From positions 140,049,368 through 140,113,367 of the forward strand of contig CM060964.1 in NCBI GenBank assembly GCA_030765045.1: DNA of 64,000 nucleotides, in the 5' to 3' direction. Positions 30,241-43,080 of the stretch are shown here, piece by piece (the stretch's first letter is position 1; every line of letters starts with the position of its first letter). Under the pieces are notes generated by a model. It saw only the letters and a list, made by a program, of their open reading frames with translations, was not told the origin of the DNA and ran no database searches. The DNA comes from Tenodera sinensis. Taxonomy: Eukaryota; Arthropoda; Insecta; Mantodea; Mantidae. Both the position numbers and the translations under genes were made by a program.

Positions 30241-33200
30241 AATACTGCAGGGGTGGTAGGGTTGGTGGTAGCAGTAATATTGGAAGTAATACTAGCACGG
30301 GTGGTAGAGTTGGTGGTAGCAGTAATGTTGGCAGTAATACTAGTAGGGTGGTAGAGTTGGTGGTAGCAGTGATGTTGGCAGTAACACTAGCAGGGGTGGT
30401 AGAGCTGGTGCAAGCAGTTATGTTGGCAGTAATACTAATAGGGGTGGTAGAGTTGGTGGTACCAGTAATGTTGGCAGTAATACTAGTAGGGATAATAGCA
30501 GTGGCTGTATTAATATTTATAGCAATACTGGTAGGGGTGGTAGAGTTGGTGGTAGCACTAATGTTGGCAGTAATACTGGTAGAGGTGGTAGAGTTGCTGA
30601 TAGCAGTTATGTTGGCAGTAATACTAGTAGGGGTAGTAGAGTTGGTGGTAGCAGCAATGTTGGCAGTAATACTAGCAGGGGTGGTAGAGTTGCTGGTAGC
30701 AGTAATGTTGGCAGTAATAGTGGTAGGGGTCGTAGAGTTGGTTGTAGCAGTCATGTTGGCAGTAATACTGGTAGAGGTGGTAGAGTTGGTGGAAGCAGTA
30801 ATGTTGGCAGTAATACTAGTAGGGGTGGTAGAGTTGCTAGTAGCAGTAATGTTGGCAGTAATATTGGTAGGGGTGGTAGAGTGGGTGCTAGCAGTAGTGT
30901 TGGCAGTAATACTAGTAGGGGAGGTAGAGTTGGTGGTAGCAGTAATGTTGGCACTAATACTAGTAGGGGTGGTAGAGTTAGTGGTAGCAGTAATGTTGGC
31001 AGTAATACTAGTAGGGATGGTAGAGTTGGTGGTAGCAGTAGTGTTGGCAGTAATACTAGCAGGGGTGGTAGAGTTGGTGGTAGCAGTAACGTTTGCAGTA
31101 ATACTAGTAGGGGTGGTAGAGTGGGTGGTAGCAATAGTGTTGGCAGTAATACTAGTAGGGGTGGTAGAGTTGGTGGTAGCAGTAGCGTTGGTAGTAATAT
31201 TAGTAGGGGTGGTAGAGTTGGTGGTAGCAATAGTGTTGGCCGTAATACTAGCAGGGGTGGTAGAGTTGGTGGTAGCAGTAATGTTGGCAGTAATACTAGC
31301 AGGGGTGCTAGAGTTGGTGGTAGCAGTAATATTGGCAGAGGTACTGGTAGGGGTGGGAGAGTTGGTCGCAGCAGTAATGTTGGCAGTAATACTAGTGGGG
31401 ATAATAGCAGTGGCTCTAGTAATATTTGTAGCAATACTGGTAGGGGTGGTAGAGTTGGTGGTAACAGTTATGTTGGCAGTAATACTAGCAGGGGTGGTAG
31501 AGATGGTGGTAGCAGTAATGATGGCAGTAATACTGGTAGGGCTGGTAGAGTTGGTGATAGCAGTTATGTTGGCAGTAATACTAGTAGGGGTGGTAGTGTT
31601 GGTGGTAGCAGTAATGTTGGCAGTAATACTGCAGGGGTGGTAGGGTTGGTGGTAGCAGTAATATTGGAAGTAATACTAGCACGGGTGGTAGAGTTGGTGG
31701 TAGCAGTAATGTTGGCAGTAATACTAGTAGGGTGGTAGAGTTGGTGGTAGCAGTGATGTTGGCAGTAACACTAGCAGGGGTGGTAGAGCTGGTGCAAGCA
31801 GTTATGTTGGCAGTAATACTAGTAGGGGTGGTAGAGTTGGTGGTACCAGTAATGTTGGCAGTAATACTAGTAGGGATAATAGCAGTGGCTGTATTAATAT
31901 TTATAGCAATACTGGTAGGGGTGGTAGAGTTGGTGGTAGCAGTAATGTTGGCAGTAATACTGGTAGAGGTGGTAGAGTTGCTGATAGCAGTTATGTTGGC
32001 AGTAATACTAGTAGGGGTAGTAGAGTTGGTGGTAGCAGCAATGTTGGCAGTAATACTAGCAGGGGTGGTAGAGTTGCTGGTAGCAGTAATGTTGGCAGTA
32101 ATAGTGGTAGGGGTCGTAGAGTTGGTGGTAGCAGTAATGTTGGCAGTAATACTGGTAGAGGTGGTAGAGTTGGTGGAAGCAGTAATGTTGGCAGTAATAC
32201 TAGTAGGGGTGGTAGAGTTGGTAGTAGCAGTAATGTTGGCAGTAATATTGGTAGGGGTGGTATAGTTGGTGCTAACAGTAGTGTTGGCAGTAATACTAGT
32301 AGGGGTGGTAGAGTGGGTGGTAGCAATAGTGTTGGCAGTAATACTAGTAGGGGTGGTAGAGTTGGTGGTAGCAGTAGCGTTGGTAGTAATATTAGTAGGG
32401 GTGGTAGAGTTGGTGGTAGCAATAGTGTTGGCCGTAATACTAGCAGGGGTGGTAGAGTTGGTGGTAGCAGAAATGTTGGCAGTAATACTAGCAGGGGTGC
32501 TAGAGTTGGTGGTAGCAGTAATATTGGCAGAGGTACTGGTAGGGATGGGAGAGTTGGTCGCAGCAGTAATGTTGGCAGTAATACTAGTAGGGGTGGTAGA
32601 GTTGGTAGGTAGCAGTTATGGTGGCAGTAATACAAGTGGGGGTGGTACAGTTGGTGCTAGCAGTAGTATTAGCAGTAATACTAGTAGGGGTGGTTGAGTT
32701 GGTGCTAGCACTAGTGTTGGCAGTAATACTAGTAGGGTAGGTAGAGTTGGTGGCAGCAGTAGTGTTGGCAGTAATACTAGCAAAGGTGCTAGAGTTGGTG
32801 GTAGCAGTAGTGTTGGCAGTAATATTAGCAGGGCTGGTAGACTTGGTGGTAGCGGTAATGTTGGCAGTAATAATAGTAGGGGTGGTAGAGTTGGCGGTAG
32901 CAGTAATGTTGGCAGTAACACTAGCAGGGGTGGTAGAATTGGTGGTAGAAGTTATGTTGGCAGGAATACCAGTAGGGGTGGTAGAGTTGGTGGTAGCAGT
33001 AATGTTGGCAGTAATACTAGTAGGGGTGGTAGAGTTGGTGATAGGAGTTATGTTGGCAGTAATACTAGCAGGGGTGGTAGAGTTGGTGGTAGCAGTAGTA
33101 TTGGCCGTAATACTAGTAGGGGTGGTAGAGTTGATGATAGCAGTAATGTTGGCAGTAATACTAGTAGGGGTGGTAGAGTTGGTGACAGCAGTAATGTTGG

Positions 33201-36200
33201 CAGTAATACTAGTAGGGGTGGTAGAGTTGGTGATAGGAGTTATGTTGGCAGTAATACTAGCAGGGGTGGTAGAGTTGGTGAAAGCATTAATGTTGGCAGT
33301 AATACTAGTAGCGGTGGTAGAGTTGGTGGTAGCAGTTATGTTGCCAGTAATACTAGTAGGTATGATAGAGTTGGTGATAGCAGTAATTTTGACAGTAATA
33401 CTAGCAGGCGTGGTAGAGTTCGTGGTAGCAGTAGTGTTGGCACTAATAATAGTAGGGGTGGTAGAGTTGGTGGTAGCAGTAGTGTTGGCAGTAATACTGG
33501 TAGGGGTGGTAGACTTAGCGGTAGCAGTAATGTTGGCAGTAATATTAGTAGCGGTGGTAGAGAAGGTGGTAGCAGTAATGTTGCCAGTAATACTAGCAGG
33601 GGTGGTAGAGTTGGTGGTAGCAGTGATGTTGGCAGTAATACTAGCAGGGGTGGTAGAGTTGGTGGTAGCAGTTATGTTGGCAGTAATACTAGTAGGAGGG
33701 GTAGAGTTGGTGGTAACACTAGTGATGGCAGTAATGCTAGAAGGCGTGGTAGAGTTGGTGGTAGCAGTAATGTTGGCAGTAATACTAGTAGGGGTGGTAG
33801 AGTTGGTGGTAGCAGTAATGTTGGCAGTAGTACCAGCAGGGGTGGTAGAGTTGGTGGTAGCAGTAGTGTTAGCAGTAATACTAGCAGGGGTGGTAGAGTT
33901 CGTGGTAGCAGTTGTGTTGGCAGTAATAATAGTAGGGGTGGTAGAGTTGGTGGTAGCAGTTATGTTGGCAGTAATACTAGTAGGGGTGGTAGAGTTGAAG
34001 GTAGCAGTTATGTTGGCAGTAATACTAGCAGGGGTGGTAGAGTTGGTGGTAGCAGTTATGTTGGCAGTAATTCTAGTAGGGGTGGTAGAGTTGGTGGTAA
34101 CAGTAGTGATGGCAGTAATACTAGAAGGCGTGGTAGAGTTGGTGGTAGCAGTAATGTTGCCAGTAATACTAGTAGCGGTGGTAGAGATGGTGGTAGCAGT
34201 AATGTTGGCAGTAATACTAGTAGCGGTGATAGCGTTTGTGGTAGCAGTTATCTTGGCAGTAATACTAGCAGGGGTGGAAGAGTTGGTGGTAGCAGTTATG
34301 TTGGCAGTAATACTAGTAGGGGTGGTAGAGTTGGTGGTAATAGCAGTGTTGGCAGTAATACTAGAAGGCGTGGTAGAGTTGGTGGTAGCAGTAATGTTGG
34401 CAGTAATACTAGTAGGGGCGGTAGAGTTGGTGGTAGCAGTAATGTTGGCAGTAACACCAGCAGGGGTGGTAGAGTTGGTGGTAGCAGTAGTGTTGGCAGT
34501 AATACTAGTAGGGTTGGTAGAGTTGGTGGCAGCAGTAGTGTTGGCAGTAATACTAGCAAAGGTGGTAGAGTTGGTGGTAGCAGTAGTGTTGGCAGTAATA
34601 TTAGCAGGGCTGGTAGACTTGGTGGTAGCAGTAATGTTGGCAGTAATAATAGTAGGGGTGGTAGAGTTGGCGGTAGCAGTAATGTTGGCAGTAACACTAG
34701 CAGGGGTGGTAGAATTGGTGGTAGAAGTTATGTTGGCAGGAATACCAGTAGGGGTGGTAGAGTTGGTGGTAGCAGTAATGTTGGCAGTAATACTAGTGGG
34801 GATAATAGCAGTGGCTCTAGTAATATTTGCAGCAATACTGGTAGGGGTGGTAGAGTTGGTGGTAACAGTTATGTTGGCAGTAATACTAGCAGGGGTGGTA
34901 GAGATGGTGGTAGCAGTAATGTTGGCAGTAATACTGGTAGGGGTGGTAGAGTTGGTGGTAACAGTAGTGATGGCAGTAATACTAGAAGGCGTGGTAGAGT
35001 TGGTGGTAGCAGTAATGTTGCCAGTAATACTAGTAGCGGTGGTAGAGATGGTGGTAGCAGTAATGTTGGCAGTAATACTAGTAGCGGTGATAGCGTTTGT
35101 GGTAGCAGTTATGTTGGCAGTAATACTAGCAGGGGTGGAAGAGTTGGTGGTAGCAGTTATGTTGGCAGTAATACTAGTAGGGGTGGTAGAGTTGGTGGTA
35201 ATAGCAGTGTTGGCAGCAATACTAGAAGGCGTGGTAGAGTTGGTGGTAGCAGTAATGTTGGCAGTAATACTAGTAGGGGCGGTAGAGTTGGTGGTAGCAG
35301 TAATGTTGGCAGTAACACCAGCAGGGGTGGTAGAGTTGGTGGTAGCAGTAGTGTTGGCAGTAATACTAGTAGGGTTGGTAGAGTTGGTGGCAGCAGTAGT
35401 GTTGGCAGTAATACTAGCAAAGGTGGTAGAGTTGGTGGTAGCAGTAGTGTTGGCAGTAATATTAGCAGGGCTGGTAGACTTGGTGGTAGCAGTTATGTTG
35501 GCAGTAATAATAGTAGGGGTGGTAGAGTTGGCGGTAGCAGTAATGTTGGCAGTAACACTAGCAGGGGTGGTAGAATTGGTGGTAGAAGTTATGTTGGCAG
35601 GAATACCAGTAGGGGTGGTAGAGTTGGTGGTAGCAGTAATGTTGGCAGTAATACTAGTGGGGATAATAGCAGTGGCTCTAGTAATATTTGCAGCAATACT
35701 GGTAGGGCTGGTAGAGTTGGTGGTAACAGTTATGTTGGCAGTAATACTAGCAGGGGTGGTAGAGATGGTGGTAGCAGTAATGTTGGCAGTAATACTGGTA
35801 GGGCTGGTAGAGTTGGTGATAGCAGTTATGTTGGCAGTAATACTAGTAGGGGTGGTAGTGTTGGTGGTAGCAGTAATGTTGGCAGTAATACTGCAGGGGT
35901 GGTAGGGTTGGTGGTAGCAGTAATATTGGAAGTAATACTAGCACGGGTGGTAGAGTTGGTGGTAGCAGTAATGTTGGCAGTAATACTAGTAGGGTGGTAG
36001 AGTTGGTGGTAGCAGTGATGTTGGCAGTAACACTAGCAGGGGTGGTAGAGCTGGTGCAAGCAGTTATGTTGGCAGTAATACTAATAGGGGTGGTAGAGTT
36101 GGTGGTACCAGTAATGTTGGCAGTAATACTAGTAGGGATAATAGCAGTGGCTGTATTAATATTTATAGCAATACTGGTAGGGGTGGTAGAGTTGGTGGTA

Positions 36201-39200
36201 GCAGTAATGTTGGCAGTAATACTGGTAGAGGTGGTAGAGTTGCTGATAGCAGTTATGTTGGCAGTAATACTAGTAGGGGTAGTAGAGTTGGTGGTAGCAG
36301 CAACGTTGGCAGTAATACTAGCAGGGGTGGTAGAGTTGCTGGTAGCGGTAATGTTGGCAGTAATAGTGGTAGGGGTCGTAGAGTTGGTGGTAGCAGTAAT
36401 GTTGGCAGTAATACTGGTAGAGGTGGTAGAGTTGGTGGAAGCAGTAATGTTGGCAGTAATACTAGTAGGGGTGGTAGAGTTGGTGGTAGCAGTAGTGTTG
36501 GCAGTAATACTGGTAGGGGTGGTAGACTTAGCGGTAGCAGTAGTGTTGGCAGTAATACTAGTAGGGGTGGTAGAGTGGGTGGTAGCAATAGTGTTGGCAG
36601 TAATACTAGTAGGGGTGGTAGAGTTGGTGGTAGCAGAAGCGTTGGTAGTAATATTAGTAGGGGTGGTAGAGTTGGTGGTAGCAATAGTGTTGGCCGTAAT
36701 ACTAGCAGGGGTGGTAGAGTTGGTGGTAGCAGTAATGTTGGCAGTAATACTAGCAGGGGTGCTAGAGTTGGTGGTAGCAGTAATATTGGCAGCGGTACTG
36801 GTAGGGGTGGGAGAGTTGGTCGCAGCAGTAATGTTGGCAGTAATACTAGTAGGGGTGGTAGAGTTGGTAGGTAGCAGTTATGGTGGCAGTAATACAAGTG
36901 GGGGTGGTACAGTTGGTGCTAGCAGTAGTATTAGCAGTAATACTAGTAGGGGTGGTTGAGTTGGTGCTAGCACTAGTGTTGGCAGTAATACTAGTAGGGT
37001 TGGCAGAGTTGGTGGCAGCAGTAGTGTTGGCAGTAATACTAGCAAAGGTGGTAGAGTTGGTGGTAGCAGTAGTGTTGGCAGTAATATTAGCAGGGCTGGT
37101 AGACTTGGTGGTAGCAGTAATGTTGGCAGTAATAATAGTAGGGGTGGTAGAGTTGGCGGTAGCAGTAATGTTGGCAGTAACACTAGCAGGGGTGGTAGAA
37201 TTGGTGGTAGAAGTTATGTTGGCAGGAATACCAGTAGGGGTGGTAGCGTTGGTGGTAGCAGTAATGTTGGGAGTAATACTAGTAGGGGTGGTAGAGTTGG
37301 TGATAGGAGTTATGTTGGCAGTAATACTAGCAGGGGTGGTAGAGTTGGTGGTAGCAGCAATATTGGCCGTAATACTAGTAGGGGTGGTAGAGTTGATGAT
37401 AGCAGTAATGTTGGCAGTAATGCTAGTAGGGGTGGTAGAGTTGGTGACAGCAGTAATGTTGGCAGTAATACTAGTAGGGGTGGTAGAGTTAGTGATAGGA
37501 GTTATGTTGGCAGTAATACTAGCAGGGGTGGTAGGGTTGGTGAAAGCATTAATGTTGGCAGTAATACTAGTAGGTATGATAGAGTTGGTGATAGCAGTAA
37601 TTTTGGCAGTAATACTAGCAGGCGTGGTAGAGTTCGTGGTAGCAGTAGTGTTGGCACTAATAATAGTAGGGTGGTAGAGTTGGTGGTAGCAGTAGTGTTG
37701 GCAGTAATACTGGTAGGGGTGGTAGACTTAGCGGTAGCAGTAATGTTGGCAGTAATATTAGTAGCGGTGGTAGAGATGGTGGTAGCAGTAATGTTGCCAG
37801 TAATACTAGCAGGGGTGGTAGAGTTGGTGGTAGCAGTGATGTTGGCAGTAATACTAGCAGGGGTGGTAGAGTTGGTGGTACCAGTAATGTTGGCAGTAAT
37901 ACTAGTAGGGATAATAGCAGTGGCTGTATTAATATTTATAGCAATACTGGTAGGGGTGGTAGAGTTGGTGGTAGCAGTAATGTTGGCAGTAATACTGGTA
38001 GAGGTGGTAGAGTTGCTGATAGCAGTTATGTTGGCAGTAATACTAGTAGGGGTAGTAGAGTTGGTGGAAGCAGCAATGTTGGCAGTAATACTAGCAGGGG
38101 TGGTAGAGTTGCTGGTAGCAGTAATGTTGGCAGTAATAGTGGTAGGGGTCGTAGAGTTGGTGGTAGCAGTCATGTTGGCAGTAATACTGGTAGAGGTGGT
38201 AGAGTTGGTGGAAGCAGTAATGTTGGCAGTAATACTAGTAGGGGTGGTAGAGTTGCTAGTAGCAGTAATGTTGGCAGTAATATTGGTAGGGGTGGTAGAG
38301 TTGGTGGTAGCAGTAATGTTGGCACTAATACTAGTAGGGGTGGTAGAGTTAGTGGTAGCAGTATTGTTGGCAGTAATACTAGTAGGGATGGTAGAGTTGG
38401 TGGTAGCAGTAGTGTTGGCAGTAATACTAGCAGGGGTGGTAGAGTTGGTGGTAGCAGTAGCGTTGGTAGTAATATTAGTAGGGGTGGTAGAGTTGGTGGT
38501 AGCAATAGTGTTGGCCGTAATACTAGCAGGGGTGGTAGAGTTGGTGGTAGCAGTAATGTTGGCAGTAATACTAGCAGGGGTGCTAGAGTTGGTGGTAGCA
38601 GTAATATTGGCAGAGGTACTGGTAGGGGTGGGAGAGTTGGTCGTAGCAGTAATGTTGGCAGTAATACTAGTGGGGATAATAGCAGTGGCTCTAGTAATAT
38701 TTGTAGCAATACTGGTAGGGGTGGTAGAGTTGGTGGTAACAGTTATGTTGGCAGTAATACTAGCAGGGGTGGTAGAGATGGTGGTAGCAGTAATGTTGGC
38801 AGTAATACTGGTAGGGCTGGTAGAGTTGGTGATAGCAGTTATGTTGGCAGTAATACTAGTAGGGGTGGTAGTGTTGGTGGTAGCAGTAATGTTGGCAGTA
38901 ATACTGCAGGGGTGGTAGGGTTGGTGGTAGCAGTAATATTGGAAGTAATACTAGCACGGGTGGTAGAGTTGGTGGTAGCAGTAATGTTGGCAGTAATACA
39001 AGTAGGGTGGTAGAGTTGGTGGTAGCAGTGATGTTGGCAGTAACACTAGCAGGGGTGGTAGAGCTGGTGCAAGCAGTTATGTTGGCAGTAATACTAGTAG
39101 GGGTGGTAGAGTTGGTGGTACCAGTAATGTTGGCAGTAATACTAGTAGGGATAATAGCAGTGGCTGTATTAATATTTATAGCAATACTGGTAGGGGTGGT

Positions 39201-42200
39201 AGAGTTGGTCGTAGCAGTTATGTTGGCAGTAATACTGGTAGAGGTGGTAGAGTTGCTGATAGCAGTTATGTTGGCAGTAATACTAGTAGGGGTAGTAGAG
39301 TTGGTGGTAGCAGCAATGTTGGCAGTAATACTAGCAGGGGTGGTAGAGTTGCTGGTAGCAGTAATGTTGGCAGTAATAGTGGTAGGGGTTGTAGAGTTGG
39401 TGGTAGCAGTAATGTTGGCAGTAATACTGGTAGAGGTGGTAGAGTTGGTGGAAGCAGTAATGTTGGCAGTAATACTAGTAGGGGTGGTAGAGCTGGTAGT
39501 AGCAGTAATGTTGGCAGTAATATTGGTAGGGGTGGTATAGTTGGTGCTAGCAGTAGTGTTGGCAGTAATACTAGTAGGGGTGGTAGAGTGGGTGGTAGCA
39601 ATAGTGTTGGCAGTAATACTAGTAGGGGTGGTAGAGTTGGTGGTAGCAGTAGCGTTGGTAGTAATATTAGTAGGGGTGGTAGAGTTGGTGGTAGCAATAG
39701 TGTTGGCCGTAATACTAGCAGGGGTGGTAGAGTTGGTGGTAGCAGTAATGTTGGCAGTAATACTAGCAGGGGTGCTAGAGTTGGTGGTAGCAGTAATATT
39801 GGCAGAGGTACTGGTAGGGGTGGGAGGGTTGGTCGCAGCAGTAATGTTGGCAGTAATACTAGTAGGGGTGGTAGAGTTGGTAGGTAGCAGTTATGGTGGC
39901 AGTAATACTAGTGGGGGTGGTACAGTTGGTGCTAGCAGTAGTATTAGCAGTAATACTAGTAGGGGTGGTTGAGTTGGTGCTAGCACTAGTGTTGGCAGTA
40001 ATACTAGTAGGGGTGGTAGAGTGGGTGGTAGCAATAGTGTTGGCAGTAATACTAGTAAGGGTGGTAGAGTTGGTGGTAGCAGTAGCGTTGGTAGTAATAT
40101 TAGTAGGGGTGGTAGAGTTGGTGGTAGCAATAGTGTTGGCCGTAATACTAGCAGGGGTGGTAGAGTTGGTGGTAGCAGTAATGTTGGCAGTAACACTAGC
40201 AGGGGTGGTAGAATTGGTGGTAGAAGTTATGTTGGCTGGAATACCAGTAGGGGTGGTAGAGTTGGTGGTAGCAGTAATGTTGGCAGTAATACTAGTGGGG
40301 ATAATAGCAGTGGCTCTAGTAATATTTGTAGCAATACTGGTAGGGGTGGTAGAGTTGGTGGTAACAGTTATGTTGGCAGTAATACTGGTAGGGCTGGTAG
40401 AGTTGGTGATAGCAGTCATGTTGGCAGTAATACTAGTAGGGGTGGTAGTGTTGGTGGTAGCAGTAATGTTGGCAGTAATACTGCAGGGGTGGGAGGGTTG
40501 GTGGTAGCAGTAATATTGGAAGTAATACTAGCACGGGTGGTAGAGTTGGTGGTAGCAGTAATGTTGGCAGTAATACTAGTAGGGTGGTAGAGTTGGTGGT
40601 AGCAGTGATGTTGGCAGTAGCACTAGCAGGGGTGGTAGAGCTGGTGCAAGCAGTTATGTTGGCAGTAATACTAGTAGGGGTGGTAGAGTTGGTGGTACCA
40701 GTAATGTTGGCAGTAATACTAGTTGGGATAATAGCAGTGGCTGTATTAATATTTATAGCAATACTGGTAGGGGTGGTAGAGTTGGTGGTAGCAGTAATGT
40801 TGGCAGTAATACTGGTAGAGGTGGTAGAGTTGCTGATAGCAGTTATGTTGGCAGTAATACTAGTAGGGGTAGTAGAGTTGGTGGTAGCAGCAATGTTGGC
40901 AGTAATACTAGCAGCGGTGGTAGTTTTGCTGGTAGCAGTAATGTTGGCAGTAATAGTGGTAGGGGTCGTAGTGTTGGTGCTAGCAGTCATGTTGGCAGTA
41001 ATACTGGTAGAGGTGGTAGAGTTGGTGGAAGCACTAATGTTGGCAGTAATACTAGTAGGGGTGGTAAAGTTGCTAGTAGCAGTAATGTTGGCAGTAATAT
41101 TGGTAGGGGTGGTAGAGTTGGTGCTAGCAGTAGTGTTGGCAGTAATACTAGTAGGGGAGGTAGAGTTGGTGGTAGCAGTAATGTTGGCACTAATACTAGT
41201 AGGGTTTGTAGAGTTAGTGGTAGCAGTATTGTTGGCAGTAATACTAGTAGGGATGGTAGAGTTGGTGGTAGCAGTAGTGTTGGCAGTAATACTAGCAGGG
41301 GTGGTAGAGTTGGTGGTAGCAGTAACGTTTGCAGTAATACTAGTAGGGGTGGTAGAGTTGGTGGTAGCAGTAGCGTTGGTAGTAATATTAGTAGGGGTGG
41401 TAGAGTTGGTGGTAGCAATAGTGTTGGCCGTAATACTAGCAGGGGTGGTAGAGTTGGTGGTAGCAGTAATGTTGGCAGTAATACTAGCAGGGGTGCTAGA
41501 GTTGGTGGTAGCAGTAATATTGGCAGAGGTACTGGTAGGGGTGGGAGAGTTGGTCGCAGCAGTAATGTTGGCAGTAATACTAGTGGGGATAATAGCAGTG
41601 GCTCTAGTAATATTTGTAGCAATACTGGTAGGGGTGGTAGAGTTGGTGGTAACGGTTATGTTGGCAGTAATACTAGCAGGGGTGGTAGAGATGGTGGTAG
41701 CAGTAATGTTGGCAGTAATACTGGTAGGGCTGGTAGAGTTGGTGATAGCAGTTATGTTGGCAGTAATACTAGTAGGGGTGGTAGTGTTGGTGGTAGCAGT
41801 AATGTTGGCAGTAATACTGCAGGGGTGGTAGGGTTGGTGGTAGTAGTAATATTGGAAGTAATACTAGCACGGGTGGTAGAGTTGGTGGTAGCAGTAATGT
41901 TGGCAGTAATACTAGTAGGGTGGTAGAGTTGGTGGTAGCAGTGATGTTGGCAGTAACACTAGCAGGGGTGGTAGAGCTGGTGCAAGCAGTTATGTTGGCA
42001 GTAATACTAGTAGGGGTGGTAGAGTTGGTGGTACCAGTAATGTTGGCAGTAATACTAGTAGGGATAATAGCAGTGGCTGTATTAATATTTATAGCAATAC
42101 TGGTAGGGGTGGTAGAGTTGGTGGTAGCAGTAATGTTGGCAGTAATACTGGTAGAGGTGGTAGAGTTGCTGATAGCAGCTATGTTGGCAGTAATACTAGT

Positions 42201-43080
42201 AGGGGTAGTAGAGTTGGTGGTAGCAGCAATATTGGCAGTAATACTAGCAGGGGTGGTAGAGTTGCTGGTAGCAGTAATGTTGGCAGTAATAGTGGTAGGG
42301 GTCGTAGAGTTGGTGGTAGCAGTGATGTTGGCAGTAATACTGGTAGAGGTGGTAGAGTTGGTGGAAGCAGTAATGTTGGCAGTAATACTAGTAGGGGTGG
42401 TAGAGTTGGTAGTAGCAGTAATGTTGGCAGTAATATTGGTAGGGGTGGTAGAGTTGGTGCTAGCAGTACTGTTGGCAGTAATACTAGTAGGGGAGGTAGA
42501 GTTGGTGGTAGCAGTAATGTTGGCACTAATACTAGTAGGGGTGGTAGAGTTAGTGGTAGAAGTATTGTTGGCAGTAATACTAGTAGGGATGGTAGAGTTG
42601 GTGGTAGCAGTAGTGTTGGCAGTAATACTAGCAGGGGTGGTAGAGTTGGTGGTAGCAGTAACGTTTGCAGTAATACTAGTAGGGGTGGTAGAGTGGGTGG
42701 TAGCAATAGTGTTGACAGTAATACTAGTAGGGATGGTAGAGTTGGTGGTAGCAGTAGCGTTGGTAGTAATATTAGTAGGGGTGGTAGAGTTGGTGGTAGC
42801 AATAGTGTTGGCCGTAATACTAGCAGGGGTGGTAGAGTTGGTGGTAGCAATAATGTTGGCAGTAATACTAGCAGGGGTGCTAGAGTTGGTGGTAGCAGTA
42901 ATATTGGCAGAGGTACTGGTAGGGGTGGGAGAGTTGGTCGCAGCAGTAATGTTGGCAGTAATATTAGTAGGGGTGGTAGAGTTGGTAGGTAGCAGTTATG
43001 GTGTCAGTAATACAAGTGGGGGTGGTACAGTTGGTGCTAGCAGTAGTATTAGCAGTAATACTAGTAGGGGTGGTTGAGTT
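30241..43080 (+). repeat. higher-order repeats in the left third of the satellite
   Basis: A marker with two one-base deletions (AATACTGCAGGGG, then AGTAGGGTGG) recurs at 30241, 31625, 35887, 38900, 40477 and 41813. Spacings are 1384, 4262, 3013, 1577 and 1336 bp. The 1384-bp block equals 29 units of 48 minus 8 bp, accounted for by two 45-bp variant units and the two one-base deletions. Other markers share the same offsets: GGTGCAAGCAG at 30407 and 31791 (1384), GGTTGAGTTGG at 32692 and 36954 (4262) and 39967 (3013), and GTGAAAGCAT at 33278 and 37540 (4262). Confidence 0.88.

Noticed and set aside
27440..35905. Plus-strand frames of 939 and 1052 codons encoding a hydrophobic VELVVAVMLAVILVG repeat
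   Set aside because: The N-pyrimidine-purine frame of the satellite cannot contain stops. It ends wherever a one-base indel occurs. It is not a membrane protein gene.
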